Below are positions 53,749 to 62,784 of a stretch of DNA of 64,000 nucleotides, piece by piece. The translations under genes were made by a program, and so were the position numbers. A model generated the notes under the pieces. It did not search any database. It saw nothing but the letters and a program-made list of their open reading frames with translations, and was not told where the DNA came from. The DNA lies in the NCBI RefSeq assembly GCF_900105385.1, contig NZ_LT629772.1, positions 5,208,001-5,272,000 on the forward strand, in the 5' to 3' direction. The DNA comes from Microlunatus soli. Its GTDB lineage: Bacteria; Actinomycetota; Actinomycetes; Propionibacteriales; Propionibacteriaceae. Numbering within the stretch: position 1 is the first letter of the stretch; each line of letters starts with the position of its first letter.

Positions 53749-53777
53749 CCTCACCGCGGCCCTCTGCCGCGGTGAGG
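53749..53777. terminator. Hairpin between sulfatase and LuxR genes
   Basis: CCTCACCGCGGC - cctct - GCCGCGGTGAGG, a perfect 12-bp stem, lies 4 bases after the sulfatase stop and serves both convergent genes. Confidence 0.75.
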
Positions 53778-53856
53778 CAGAGGGCCGACCGGGCCAGTCA
53801 TCGCCGTGAACGGAGCAGAACCAGGCTCGTTCGTTCGGAACGGATGCGGGCCGGTA

Positions 53857-56637
53857 TCAGAGCAGATGCAGACCGCGGGCGATGGAGAGCGCCTCACTGC
53901 GCCGGGAGGCGCCGAGCTTGGCGTACAGGTTCGAGACATGGGTCTTGACAGTGTTCTCCGAGACGAACAGTTCGACGCCGATGTCGGCATAGGTCGAGCC
54001 GCGGGCAAGCTCTCGCAACACATCCCGCTCACGGGAGCTCAACACCGGCCGGACCGGTAACTCGGTCGCTCGGATCTGCTCCGACGGCGAGGGCATCGTC
54101 GCGGCACAGATCGCGCTCAGGTCGGCGCGGCTCTGCATGGCCGCTGCAACTTCATGGACCCAGGGACTCGCGCTGGTCTCCCTCAGCGCCGCCAGCAACA
54201 CCTGCATCGGGGTGCCGTGCCGGCAGAGTCCGAGGAAGACCAGCGCATTGCGCCGGATCGCGGTCTCGGCGGCGGCTTCCCGGAGGCGACCCAACGCCTC
54301 CGAAGCTCGACCCGAGGCGTCCAAGAGTTGTGCCAAGCAGGTCAGGGCGAGCGCGCGGGTGCCGGCTGCGCGTTGATGCGTCGTGGTTACGGCCAGCTCG
54401 AAGTCCTCCAGGGCGGATTGGGGCTGACCGCTGAGGTCGGATCGGATGCCGGCGAGGAGGTGCTTTTCGCCGATCATGCCGGCCGCTCCGAGATCGGCCT
54501 CGATCGCGCCGACCCCGTCGACGTCGCCGACGAGTGCGGCAAGGCAGCCCCGCTCGACCTGAATGACCACCTTGAGATGTGACGGAAGATCATCGGCGAT
54601 TGGAAGGTCGAACGGCATCGTCAGGATCTGCTCGGCCCCGATCAGATCACCTGCACCGGCGCGGGCACGTGCCTCATACAAACGGGCCCAGAACTGGCTG
54701 CAAAAGTCTGTCGGGTGCAGCGAGCGGTGTCGCGCGGGGCGGCCACTGTTGGTATCGGTCCACGGCACGTCGGCCATCGTGGCCAGGTCGTGGACCAGCG
54801 ACGCGCGGTCGGCGGTGTAGCCGGTGACCGGATACGGTCCCGCGAGCGACGCTTCGTCGGCGAGCAGCGCGGCAGTGTGTTCGCGGCCCAGCATCAGCTG
54901 GGTCATCGCCAGGTAGCTGGTCGCCGATGCCGCGATGGCTGACAGTCGTGGCACGTTACGGCACAACCCGATGCAAGCTGTCAGATTGCGCTCGGCGCTG
55001 TCCAGCTCGCCGAGCCAGTTCTGCGCCGCGCCAAGCTCGATCAGCAGGATGGTCACCAACCCGAACTGTGTGGACCCCGTGTGCTCCCCGTCCGCACCGA
55101 ATCGCGCGATCACGTCTTGAGCCTTGGTTGTGACGGCCCGCAGCTGCTCCCGAGTGATCCGTGCCTGCATCAGCTCGGCACAGACGGCCTCCAGATCGTT
55201 GGATCGATCTGTCGAATGCTGCACGATCCGGTCGAGCCAATGCCGGGCGGCGTCGACGTCACCGGCGATCCATCGCTCGACCGCGATCGGGAACCAGGCG
55301 TCGGGATAGTCGGCCACCTGTTCGGGGAAGGTCCGAACGAAGCGGGAGATCGCCTTGCCCTGGCCGCAGGCGATCATCGCGATGCCATCATCGGCGAGCA
55401 ACGCGGCAGCCTCATCTGCCAGGTTGATCGATATCAGTCGTTCGAATGCTCGGTCGGCCACTCCTCGAGCAAGATCGAGATGGACGGCGACGGCAACGGT
55501 TCCGCGAGCCTGCTCGACATCGACGCCTCCGGCCGCCATCCGTCGCCGCACCACCTCGCGGAGCAGCGGATGGATGCGATACCAGGCAGCGGCGTCGGGA
55601 TCGCTCCCGTCGGCGGTCTGCGATCCGGCCCGTTCCGGTCTGCTCACCCTGGTCACCAGTAGCCCGTCGGACGCCATCTCCGCCAGCAGTTGCGGAGCCT
55701 CCGGATTTCGCGACAAATGGGCCGCGGTGTCAGCGGCAACGACCACCTCACCGGCAACGCACAACAGCAGGTGACGTTCGCGATGCGAGAGCGCGGCCAT
55801 CACCTCGTTGGCGACCCGGTCGGCGAAGCGTGTGTCACCGGCACCGAAATTGGCCGCCATCTGCAGCGGGTCGGGAGCCATCCGTACACTCCGCGCAGCC
55901 AGCACGACCGCGGCGCACCAGCCGCCGGCCCGACTGATGATCGCCTCAGTCACGGCCGCGTCGTCAGTCCGTGCATGCTGCTGGATCAGCTCGGTCGCCT
56001 CGTCGTCTGCCAGGCGCAGCACGTCGCCGCGGATAACCGCCAGGTCGCCGAGGAGCTGGGCGACCAGGCTGGTCTGCAGGAGATCCCAACGAGACAGCAA
56101 CAACAATCGAAGTGAGGCGGGCTCGTGGCTCAGCCGTTCGTCGATGAAGCGGATCGTCGCGGCCGGCAGCCGCTGGGCGTCGTCGATCACGATCAGGTTG
56201 GGCGCAGCCGGGGCCGCGGTCGAAGCGTCCGCGTTCCGGGCAAGTCCGTCATCCGTGCCATCGCGGCCCGGGTCGGCCTCGATGATCGCCTGCGAGGGTC
56301 CGGCCGTAGCGGCGACTTGTCCGCGATCGATCAAGGACGCCAGCCGGCCAGGATTCCAAGCTGCACCGGCATCGATCCAGATAGCCGCGGGGCTGCCGTC
56401 GGCGTCATCCATGGTGCGGTGCCGATGGCGGACCCAGCCGGCGACGCCGAGGGTCTTGCCCGCGCCGGCCGGGGCGATGAGCATCGTCACGGGTGAATCG
56501 GCGTGGTCCAGTTCGTTCCACAGCACGTCGCGAGGGAGATAGCCACGCGGTAGTCGAGGCGGGGTTCCGGGTTCGAGATGGCGACTGTAGTTGAAATGTA
56601 CCGATTCTGGTTGAAGGTGACGAATGTCTGAGCTCAT
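53857..56637 (-). CDS. Large ATP-binding LuxR (LAL/MalT-type) regulator
   Basis: 926 aa from ATG 56637 (an in-frame ATG at 56736 adds 33 residues; the start is uncertain). LIAPAGAGKTLG is a Walker A and NLIVIDDAQRLP a Walker B; a winged-helix like segment and TPR-like repeats (about 350-800) follow, and the C-terminus is a LuxR helix-turn-helix (LSSRERDVLRELARGSTYADIGVELFVSENTVKTHVSNLYAKLGASRRSEALSIA). Such proteins activate genes when an inducer binds the repeat region. Possible targets are the sulfatase or the dyad-controlled block next door, but no site evidence links them. Confidence 0.85.
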   Translation of the reverse strand: MSSDIRHLQPESVHFNYSRHLEPGTPPRLPRGYLPRDVLWNELDHADSPVTMLIAPAGAGKTLGVAGWVRHRHRTMDDADGSPAAIWIDAGAAWNPGRLASLIDRGQVAATAGPSQAIIEADPGRDGTDDGLARNADASTAAPAAPNLIVIDDAQRLPAATIRFIDERLSHEPASLRLLLLSRWDLLQTSLVAQLLGDLAVIRGDVLRLADDEATELIQQHARTDDAAVTEAIISRAGGWCAAVVLAARSVRMAPDPLQMAANFGAGDTRFADRVANEVMAALSHRERHLLLCVAGEVVVAADTAAHLSRNPEAPQLLAEMASDGLLVTRVSRPERAGSQTADGSDPDAAAWYRIHPLLREVVRRRMAAGGVDVEQARGTVAVAVHLDLARGVADRAFERLISINLADEAAALLADDGIAMIACGQGKAISRFVRTFPEQVADYPDAWFPIAVERWIAGDVDAARHWLDRIVQHSTDRSNDLEAVCAELMQARITREQLRAVTTKAQDVIARFGADGEHTGSTQFGLVTILLIELGAAQNWLGELDSAERNLTACIGLCRNVPRLSAIAASATSYLAMTQLMLGREHTAALLADEASLAGPYPVTGYTADRASLVHDLATMADVPWTDTNSGRPARHRSLHPTDFCSQFWARLYEARARAGAGDLIGAEQILTMPFDLPIADDLPSHLKVVIQVERGCLAALVGDVDGVGAIEADLGAAGMIGEKHLLAGIRSDLSGQPQSALEDFELAVTTTHQRAAGTRALALTCLAQLLDASGRASEALGRLREAAAETAIRRNALVFLGLCRHGTPMQVLLAALRETSASPWVHEVAAAMQSRADLSAICAATMPSPSEQIRATELPVRPVLSSRERDVLRELARGSTYADIGVELFVSENTVKTHVSNLYAKLGASRRSEALSIARGLHLL

Positions 56638-57009
56638 TGAATGACCTGCCGTAGTTGAATGGGCAGGCACCGCTGCGGCTACTCGGGCGCCTGTCGATCG
56701 TCGACGGGGTCGGGTCCGGGCCCGACCCCGATCCAACCTGCGGAAATCCCCTCAGGAAGTGAATGCTAGGGCAAATCGCGTCGATCCGACAGAGGATGCA
56801 GGCCGTTTGATCTTGATGATCAGGTGGGCAACGTCATCTTGCCGTATAAACGGCATCGGTGTCGTCAGCGGGATCAGGCTCGGATTCCGGGTTGAAAGTC
56901 ACGCCGATAGCACCGTGGTGCGATAGAATTCCACGCGCCATATGTCACGTCTGGTTGGGCTCGCGTCGGGTCTGTCTGCTGAAACCCGACTGGCCGGGGT
57001 TTCCTGTCG
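56638..57009. other. Gene-free 372-base gap with small dyads
   Basis: No coding frame found. Contains gaaacccgactggccggggtttc (56981-57003), a weak 7-bp hairpin close to the DUF7144 stop, and GCCGT-ataa-ACGGC (56841-56854), which may be an operator near the LuxR gene. Confidence 0.4.
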
Positions 57010-57426
57010 TCAGCGGCGGCGCAACTGTGTGCACAGCGCCCAGATCACGAAGACGTCGAAGGCGACGGTCAGCAGGCTCCAGAGTGGGTAGTACGGCATG
57101 AAAGCAAAGTTGGCGAGAGCGCTCAACCCAGCGAGGATCACGCCGGCGACCAAGGCCCACGACTTGGAGATGAGCACTCCGCCGCCGACGACGAGGGAGA
57201 ACACGCCGATGACCAGGTGGATCCAACCCCACGCGGTCAGATCGAACGCGTAGCTGTAATCGAGGCCGGTGACGTACACCTTGTCACGAGCTATCGCCGC
57301 GATTCCCTGCAAGACTTGGAACAGCCCGGCGGTGATCAGCATCGTGCCGCCGAAGATTGTCCCGGTGAACGCCGCAGTGCTCTTCGCGGAAAGATCGAAA
57401 TCTCCCGTGTCAGAGGTCGTGCTCAT
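57010..57426 (-). CDS. DUF7144-like membrane protein
   Basis: 138 aa from ATG 57426 (GGGAGG at 5 bases). Four helices: FTGTIFGGTMLITAGLFQVLQGIAAI, LTAWGWIHLVIGVFSLVVGGGVLISKSW, LVAGVILAGLSALANFAFMPYYPLW and LLTVAFDVFVIWAL. The WGWIHLxxG and PYYPLWS pattern is common in actinobacterial membrane proteins of unknown function. It stands in the dyad-controlled block (site 57503-57521 upstream). Confidence 0.75.
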   Translation of the reverse strand: MSTTSDTGDFDLSAKSTAAFTGTIFGGTMLITAGLFQVLQGIAAIARDKVYVTGLDYSYAFDLTAWGWIHLVIGVFSLVVGGGVLISKSWALVAGVILAGLSALANFAFMPYYPLWSLLTVAFDVFVIWALCTQLRRR

Positions 57427-57502
57427 GAAACCTCCCAATGCCGTCACACAACAGATGTCGTGCATGTCGACTTCAACGTAGGGTGGCGATGGCATTTGGG
57501 GA

Positions 57503-57521
57503 CTCACCTGTAACGGGTGAG
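57503..57521. promoter_or_regulatory. 19-bp dyad, copy A (upstream of DUF7144-like gene)
   Basis: ctcacctgtaacgggtgag. Left and right arms CTCACC/GGTGAG are perfect; 77-95 bases before ATG 57426. On the gene strand a TACGTT box follows exactly 22 bases after the site. Confidence 0.7.
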
Positions 57522-57630
57522 CTGCATTGATGCTTCGATGATCTGCCCTGACCGGACCGAGGTCCAGCATATGAAATACCATATCAGAAATAATTCGACT
57601 TCGCTTCGACGGTCAGCTCCGACCGGTGCG

Positions 57631-59406
57631 TCAGTCATCCACGTCGGCGATCGAATCGCCGGTTGACGGCCCGGCCGTTCGGAGTCGCTGCAGCGCCTTG
57701 TCGACTGTCGCGGTCACCCAGCCAGCCCGTTGGTAGTCCACGAACCAATCCGATCTTGCCATTCGTTGTGCCGTGGCTGTCGGGAACGCGGCCAGTACCA
57801 GTCGCACGTCGTCCTTGATCAGCTTGTCGGCCAGATCGTGCAGTGTCTGAACGAGCGGGACGGTGACGTCGCGGACTGCGGTTCCCTCCAGGACGACCCC
57901 GTAGGTGCCTTCCGGATGGGCAGCACTGAGAACGGCGTCGGCCGTGGCATTGGCATTGCCGGCATAGAGGGAGCCGTCCAGATGCAGGAGCACGACGCCG
58001 GGTGGTGGGAACGAGTCATCGTCAGTGCCGCTGCCGGCGGACGGCGGATTGGTCGTCCATCCCTCGCTCGATCGGTAGAGCGGCCGAGCTCGCGCCCGAT
58101 TGACGTTGCGGACCACCAGGGCAAGAGTCAGCACCACACCGACGGCGACGCCGATCAGCATCCCGCCGACAAGCCCGATCACCGCTACGACCACGGCAAC
58201 CCACAACTCGGCTCTGTCGATCCGGGCGTACAGCAGAAAGTCGGCCGGTTTCAACAGTCCGAGAATGGCCACCATCACCATGGCCGCGAGGATCGCCCGT
58301 GGCAGATTGTCCAACAGCGGCGCCAACAGCAGCGCGACCAAGATCGCCAATGCTGCTGTGACCAGAGCTGCCAGCTGGGTGCGGGCACCGGCCCGGAGGT
58401 TCACCGCCGATTGGGAGAAGCCACCGGCCGGCGGCAGAGTCTGCGTGAGTCCGCCGCCGAGAGCGGCCACTCCGGTGGCCAACAGTTCTTGATCAACACT
58501 GATGGTGGGTTCGTCGCGCCGGCGGTTCGTGCGGGCAACCACCACCGTCTCCAGGAAGGCCATCACAGCGATCGCAAACGCGCCTGGAAGCAGACTGACA
58601 ATATCGGCCGGGACCGGAGCGGTCGGGACCGGTAGGCCGGTCGGGACCTTGTCGATCAGACTCAGCCCGGCACCGCCCGCGGTGGTTTCCAGCGGCGTCA
58701 TGATCACCAGCGCGATGCCCGCGACAACCACCACCAAGGGACCAGGAATTCTCGGAGCCAGCCGACGTAGACCCAGCAGGACGGCGAGTGCGACGACGGA
58801 GACGACGGTGGTGATCACGTCGAGGTCTTCCAGGTGTCCCAGGACGTTTCCGATCGTGACGAAGAAGCCGGCTTCGCTGACGTCGGACATTCCCAGTAGC
58901 GCGGGTAATTGAGACGCGGCGACCGTGAGCCCGACACCGATTCGGATGCCGGTCATGGTGGCCGGCGAGATGATCTCCACCAGGGACCCGAGCCGCAGCA
59001 GACGCATGATCAACAGACAGCCGCCGACCATCAGAGTGAGGGTGAATGCTGCCCGCAGCAGATCGTGGTCGGAAAGCTGCCCGGCATTGGGCAGCTCGGC
59101 CAGCGTGGTGGACACCAGGACGGCGATGGTGGACGTCGTCGAGACACTGATCGTCCGCGCTCCGCCCAACAATGCGTACAGGATGGCCGGCACCATGCAG
59201 GTGTAGAGGCCGATCTGGACCGGCAGTCCCGCGATCGTCGAATAGGCCATCGCCTGTGGGATCACGACGGTGCCGGCGGCCAGGCCCGCGATCACGTCGC
59301 CGCGAATCCAGGACCGGCGGTAGCCCTGCAACGACGGCGCGAGCCAGGCGGGGCGTCGACTCGTCCTCGCAGTGCCGGATCCCGCAGTGTCAGATGAGGT
59401 GGCCAC
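57631..59406 (-). CDS. SulP-family anion transporter with STAS domain (first of two)
   Basis: 591 aa from GTG 59406. Transport domain (about 30-420): DVIAGLAAGTVVIPQAMAYSTIAGLPVQIGLYTCMVPAILYALLGGAR, and LPPAGGFSQSAVNLRAGARTQLAALVTAALAILVALLLAPLLDNLPRAILAAMVMVAILGL, the SulP signature. C-terminal STAS domain (about 460-560: GVVLLHLDGSLYAGNANATADAV). SulP proteins import sulfate, bicarbonate or other anions. GTG is likely leaderless. Copy B of the dyad lies 34-52 bases upstream. Confidence 0.88.
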   Translation of the reverse strand: MATSSDTAGSGTARTSRRPAWLAPSLQGYRRSWIRGDVIAGLAAGTVVIPQAMAYSTIAGLPVQIGLYTCMVPAILYALLGGARTISVSTTSTIAVLVSTTLAELPNAGQLSDHDLLRAAFTLTLMVGGCLLIMRLLRLGSLVEIISPATMTGIRIGVGLTVAASQLPALLGMSDVSEAGFFVTIGNVLGHLEDLDVITTVVSVVALAVLLGLRRLAPRIPGPLVVVVAGIALVIMTPLETTAGGAGLSLIDKVPTGLPVPTAPVPADIVSLLPGAFAIAVMAFLETVVVARTNRRRDEPTISVDQELLATGVAALGGGLTQTLPPAGGFSQSAVNLRAGARTQLAALVTAALAILVALLLAPLLDNLPRAILAAMVMVAILGLLKPADFLLYARIDRAELWVAVVVAVIGLVGGMLIGVAVGVVLTLALVVRNVNRARARPLYRSSEGWTTNPPSAGSGTDDDSFPPPGVVLLHLDGSLYAGNANATADAVLSAAHPEGTYGVVLEGTAVRDVTVPLVQTLHDLADKLIKDDVRLVLAAFPTATAQRMARSDWFVDYQRAGWVTATVDKALQRLRTAGPSTGDSIADVDD

Positions 59407-59439
59407 AACTCAGCAGACCTCGGTCGGGCGGCGTGGCGG

Positions 59440-59458
59440 CTCACCCGTGATGGGTGAG
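59440..59458. promoter_or_regulatory. 19-bp dyad, copy B (upstream of first SulP)
   Basis: ctcacccgtgatgggtgag, perfect 7-bp arms CTCACCC/GGGTGAG, between the SulP start (34-52 bases away) and the next small gene stop. On the gene strand a TCTGCT box follows 22 bases after it and the GTG start comes 5 bases later. Confidence 0.75.
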
Positions 59459-59463
59459 GCCGC

Positions 59464-59646
59464 TCAGCCGGCCAGCTGCGTGACGGCGTGAATGATCAGA
59501 TACGTCAAAGCGGCCAGCGCTCCGGCGACCGCGGCGATGATCAACAACATCGCTGCGATGCCCTCGACGACAGTGAGCACGACACCTGGGCCACGTCGCC
59601 GGTCGCTCGGCCACCGGCGGTAGGCCGGTGGAGGTGGATTCGACAT
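59464..59646 (-). CDS. 60-aa single-helix membrane protein
   Basis: A proline- and arginine-rich start (PPPPAYRRWPSDRRR) precedes one helix (VVLTVVEGIAAMLLIIAAVAGALAALTYLIIHAV). ATG 59646 has GAGGACAAG upstream. No family recognised. Lies between DUF1269 and SulP, probably one of the block's small membrane genes. Confidence 0.6.
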   Translation of the reverse strand: MSNPPPPAYRRWPSDRRRGPGVVLTVVEGIAAMLLIIAAVAGALAALTYLIIHAVTQLAG

Positions 59647-59701
59647 CTTGTCCTCTGTCCGTCGTTTCGTTGATCAAGAGGGCATTCGGCCGTCAGCGAG
59701 C

Positions 59702-59740
59702 GAAGTCGCCGACCCGAACCAAATCTGGGTCGGCGACTTC
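59702..59740. terminator. Hairpin after DUF1269
   Basis: GAAGTCGCCGACCC - 11 bases - GGGTCGGCGACTTC: perfect 14-bp stem just after the DUF1269 stop (59747). No T run, but the stem is very strong; it separates DUF1269 from the small gene downstream. Confidence 0.7.
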
Positions 59741-59746
59741 ATCGCG

Positions 59747-60241
59747 TCAGTCCTGGAATACCTGCCGCAGGGCCGATTCCTGTTCACCGGACATGTTGGT
59801 GAAGATCAGGTCTGTCGGCTCGTGGCCGGCGAAGGCTTCCTTCACTTTGTCCATCACGGCATCCGAGGTCATCACGAACAGCGCGGACGTCCCCGGTGTC
59901 ACCTGGTCCCGGACTCGATTGATGAAACCATCATCGATCCCGACGTCGGTCAAGGCGCCGGAGATCGCGCCGCCCGCGGCACCGATAGCGGCGCCCAGCA
60001 GCGGCACGAAGAAGATCAGCCCGAACAACAGACCCCAGAACGATCCGCCCAGTGCACCGGCGGCCTTGGTCGACGTGAGCTGGCGAGTCTTCGGCTTCTT
60101 CGCACCCGGCTCCCAGGACACGGTCGCCGCATCATGCACGGTGATCACGTTCTCCTTCGCGAGATTCTGCAGGGTGACCGACGCCTGCTCGGCGCCGAGC
60201 GTCGAGTTGAACTTCCAGACAGTCAGTGTGGCTTGTGCCAT
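59747..60241 (-). CDS. DUF1269 family membrane protein
   Basis: 164 aa. QASVTLQNLAKENVITVHDAATVSWEPG, then a Gly-rich helical pair KAAGALGGSFWGLLFGLIFFVPLLGAAIGAAGGAISGALTDVG and a C-terminal part IDDGFINRVRDQVTPGTSALFVM, the normal DUF1269 order. The family is common in stress operons of actinobacteria; function unknown. Own dyad (copy C) upstream at 60320-60338. Confidence 0.85.
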   Translation of the reverse strand: MAQATLTVWKFNSTLGAEQASVTLQNLAKENVITVHDAATVSWEPGAKKPKTRQLTSTKAAGALGGSFWGLLFGLIFFVPLLGAAIGAAGGAISGALTDVGIDDGFINRVRDQVTPGTSALFVMTSDAVMDKVKEAFAGHEPTDLIFTNMSGEQESALRQVFQD

Positions 60242-60301
60242 CGCTACTCCTCGGTGTGTGCGGGGTGGTTCGTCGTTCGGTATCCGCTGTCCAGCCTGCG
60301 T

Positions 60302-62038
60302 TCACTCCGATCGCGGGGGATCACCCGTTCCTGGTGAGGGGTCGGCGGGTTGACGTGACGGGGAGTCTGCTGCTTCGTCCAGCGTCGTGCGCAACAGCGG
60401 TTCGGATCCAACCTCGGCCGTGGCCAGGACATCACGGACCCGGCCGACATTGCCTGCCAGGACCAGTTCGACACCGCGTGCATTCAGGTCGGCTCGCAGC
60501 TGGACGAGCATGCTCGCCGCGGTCAGGTCGATCAACGGTGTGCTGCGTCCGTCCAGAACGACCACTCGAAGATCGTCGACGTCGGCGGCCAGCTCGTTGA
60601 TCCGGTCGCGGACGTAGTCGGCATTGGCGAACAGCAGCGCCGACTCGACTCGGACGGCGAGGACGCCCGGAAGTGATGGATTGCCGGGATGTCGGCTGAT
60701 GTCGACCCAGAGCCGGTTCGGCTCGTCACCTACCGGGGCCAAGGATGCAATGTGTGGGCGTGAGGTACGAGCGATCAACAGTGCCAACGAAACCGCAATG
60801 CCGATGATCAAGCCGGGCAGGGTGTCGAAGACCAGAACACCGATCAGCGCTGCTACGGCCGCGACGAAGTCGATCCGGGCCGTCAACTGGTAGATCTTGG
60901 CGACCCGGCCGCTCTGCACCCGCCACAGTCGTCGCAGTGCGCGGAAGTCGATCAACTCGAGCACAGCGGCGATGACGACCGCTGCCAAAGTCGCCTCGGG
61001 CAATTTCTGGAACAAGCCGGTCAGGAACAGCAGGGTGACGACAGTCAGCAGCGCCGCCGTGATCGCCGATACTTGCGACTTGGCGCCGGCCGACCCGTTC
61101 ACTGCGGTCTTGGAGAGGCTGCCGTTCACCACCATCCCGGAGGCCAAACCGGCTCCGAGATTGGCCACGCCGAGACCGAGCAGCTCGCGGTTCGGATCGA
61201 TCGAGTAACCCTGTTTGGCGGCATAGGTCTTGGCTGCGCCGAGGCCTTCGGCGAAGCCGAGCAGCATCACGCCGATCGACGGACCGAGCAGATCGAGGAA
61301 ATCCTTGCCACTGATGTCCGGCAACCCGAGGTGGGGCAGTCCGGAGTCGATGTGGCCGACGATCTCCAAGCCGTGCTTGTCGAGATCGAACAGGAAGACC
61401 GCTCCGATGCTGGCCAGCGCAACCAGCAACGAACCGGGCAACAGTGGGATAAATCGCTTCAGGACCAGGACCAGCGCGAGACAGCCGCCGCCGACGGCGA
61501 TCGTCAACAGGTCGACCCCACCGAGGTGCGTGATCACGCTGGCCAGCTTCTCGAAGAAGTTTCCGTGGCCCTTCTCGATCCCCAGCAGGGCGGGAACCTG
61601 GCCGATCATGATCGTCAGCGCCATGCCGATGATGAATCCCTTCAGTACCGGCTCGGAGATGAAGGATGCGAGAAATCCGAGTCGGAGCGCGCCGGCAGCC
61701 AGCGCGACGACTCCGGTCGCGAGCGCCAGCGTCGTACTGAGTGCGATGTAGGCGGCCGGATCACCCTTCGGTGCGACCACGGCGACAACGCCGGCCGACA
61801 GCGCTGCGGTGGCAGACATCGGACTGACGACCAGGTGTCGCGAGGTGCCCAGCAGGGAGTACAGCAGTAGTGACGGTACGGCGGCGTACAGACCGGTGAC
61901 CGGTGGCACGCCGGCTAGCCCGGCGTAGGCCAATGACTCGGGGACGAGTACGGCCCAGACCGTCAGGCCGGCGATCACGTCGTGCCGGACCCAACTGCCG
62001 CGAAAACCGACATAGGACGGTGCGAGAATGCGCGGCAC
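60302..62038 (-). CDS. SulP-family anion transporter with STAS domain (second)
   Basis: 578 aa. Transport domain: DVIAGLTVWAVLVPESLAYAGLAGVPPVTGLYAAVPSLLLYSLLGTSRHLVVSPMSA, and MVVNGSLSKTAVNGSAGAKSQVSAI, then LPEATLAAVVIAAVLELIDF. C-terminal STAS domain GVLAVRVESALLFANADYVRDRI. Different from the first SulP over most of its length, so an old paralogue. The 3' end contains dyad copy C, so its last codons double as the control site of DUF1269. Confidence 0.88.
   Translation of the reverse strand: MPRILAPSYVGFRGSWVRHDVIAGLTVWAVLVPESLAYAGLAGVPPVTGLYAAVPSLLLYSLLGTSRHLVVSPMSATAALSAGVVAVVAPKGDPAAYIALSTTLALATGVVALAAGALRLGFLASFISEPVLKGFIIGMALTIMIGQVPALLGIEKGHGNFFEKLASVITHLGGVDLLTIAVGGGCLALVLVLKRFIPLLPGSLLVALASIGAVFLFDLDKHGLEIVGHIDSGLPHLGLPDISGKDFLDLLGPSIGVMLLGFAEGLGAAKTYAAKQGYSIDPNRELLGLGVANLGAGLASGMVVNGSLSKTAVNGSAGAKSQVSAITAALLTVVTLLFLTGLFQKLPEATLAAVVIAAVLELIDFRALRRLWRVQSGRVAKIYQLTARIDFVAAVAALIGVLVFDTLPGLIIGIAVSLALLIARTSRPHIASLAPVGDEPNRLWVDISRHPGNPSLPGVLAVRVESALLFANADYVRDRINELAADVDDLRVVVLDGRSTPLIDLTAASMLVQLRADLNARGVELVLAGNVGRVRDVLATAEVGSEPLLRTTLDEAADSPSRQPADPSPGTGDPPRSE
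60320..60338. promoter_or_regulatory. 19-bp dyad, copy C (upstream of DUF1269)
   Basis: atcacccgttcctggtgag, arms TCACC/GGTGA, inside the 3' end of the second SulP gene and 79-97 bases before the DUF1269 start, nearly the same distance as copy A. No clear -10 at 22 bases here (CAGGCT at 21 is weak). Confidence 0.6.
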
Positions 62039-62121
62039 GCGGAAACCTCCAGTTCTCGATCAAGATCACCAGGTCCACCCGTGGTCTTCTCGGAACGTAG
62101 GCGGCCGGTGCGGCACCACGC

Positions 62122-62140
62122 GTCACCCGGATCAGGTGAC
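62122..62140. promoter_or_regulatory. 19-bp dyad, copy D (upstream of second SulP)
   Basis: gtcacccggatcaggtgac, arms GTCACC/GGTGAC. It lies 84-102 bases before ATG 62038 and exactly 22 bases before the same TACGTT box seen at copy A. Confidence 0.7.
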
Positions 62141-62192
62141 TTCACCGTGGGCAACGATAGAAGTCGCGAGAGGATGACGGATCCGAGCTCGG

Positions 62193-62780
62193 CTATTGTT
62201 TCCGTCCGCTCGATCTGTCGTCCGCGTCGCGCCGCCCTAAACCGACCGCGGACTGAACGCGATGGCCGAGCACGGTCAGCACGATCCAGGCCGCGCCAAG
62301 CAGCAGCCCGCCGACGGCGGCCCTCGGACGCCACAGGTCACTCAGCGGATCGGGCCATAGCCGGCCAAGTCCCGACAGTGCGAGTGCTGCACCGGCGAAT
62401 GCGGTCAGCCAGCGCAGTACGTGGTGCCGGCGACGGTTGATCAGCAGTCCGCCGAGGAAGCCGGCGGCCGGCACCACAATGATCGCCAACAACCAGTTGT
62501 GGTCGGAGCCGTTGGCCAGTTGGAAGACCTTGGCACCGACGACGGCGCCGAGGCAGACACCGGAGATGAAGAAGACGAACCGAGCCAACAGGAGCGTCGT
62601 GATGAACGCCATCACTGCGCCGGCGCAGCCGACCAGGATCGTCAGCTGCCAGGTCGCGTGCAGAGCGTCGGCGAGCAACCAGGCGGCGCCGAAGCCCGCG
62701 ACGGCGATCGTCACACGCACGGAGCGGGCACCGAGGAAACACAGCGCGGCGCCGATGATCATCAACACGATGCCCGACAT
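62193..62780 (-). CDS. DUF4203-like multi-helix membrane protein
   Basis: 195 aa from ATG 62780. Six to seven helices: GIVLMIIGAALCFLGARSVRVTIAVAGFGAAWLLADAL, ATWQLTILVGCAGAVMAFITTLLLARFVFFISGVCLGAVVGAKVF, WLLAIIVVPAAGFLGGLLINRR, WLTAFAGAALALSGL and AVGGLLLGAAWIVLTVLGHRVQSAVG. The glycine-rich helices resemble TMEM198/DUF4203 proteins. It starts 5 bases after the MscS stop, one operon. Confidence 0.65.
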   Translation of the reverse strand: MSGIVLMIIGAALCFLGARSVRVTIAVAGFGAAWLLADALHATWQLTILVGCAGAVMAFITTLLLARFVFFISGVCLGAVVGAKVFQLANGSDHNWLLAIIVVPAAGFLGGLLINRRRHHVLRWLTAFAGAALALSGLGRLWPDPLSDLWRPRAAVGGLLLGAAWIVLTVLGHRVQSAVGLGRRDADDRSSGRKQ

Positions 62781-62784
62781 CGGA

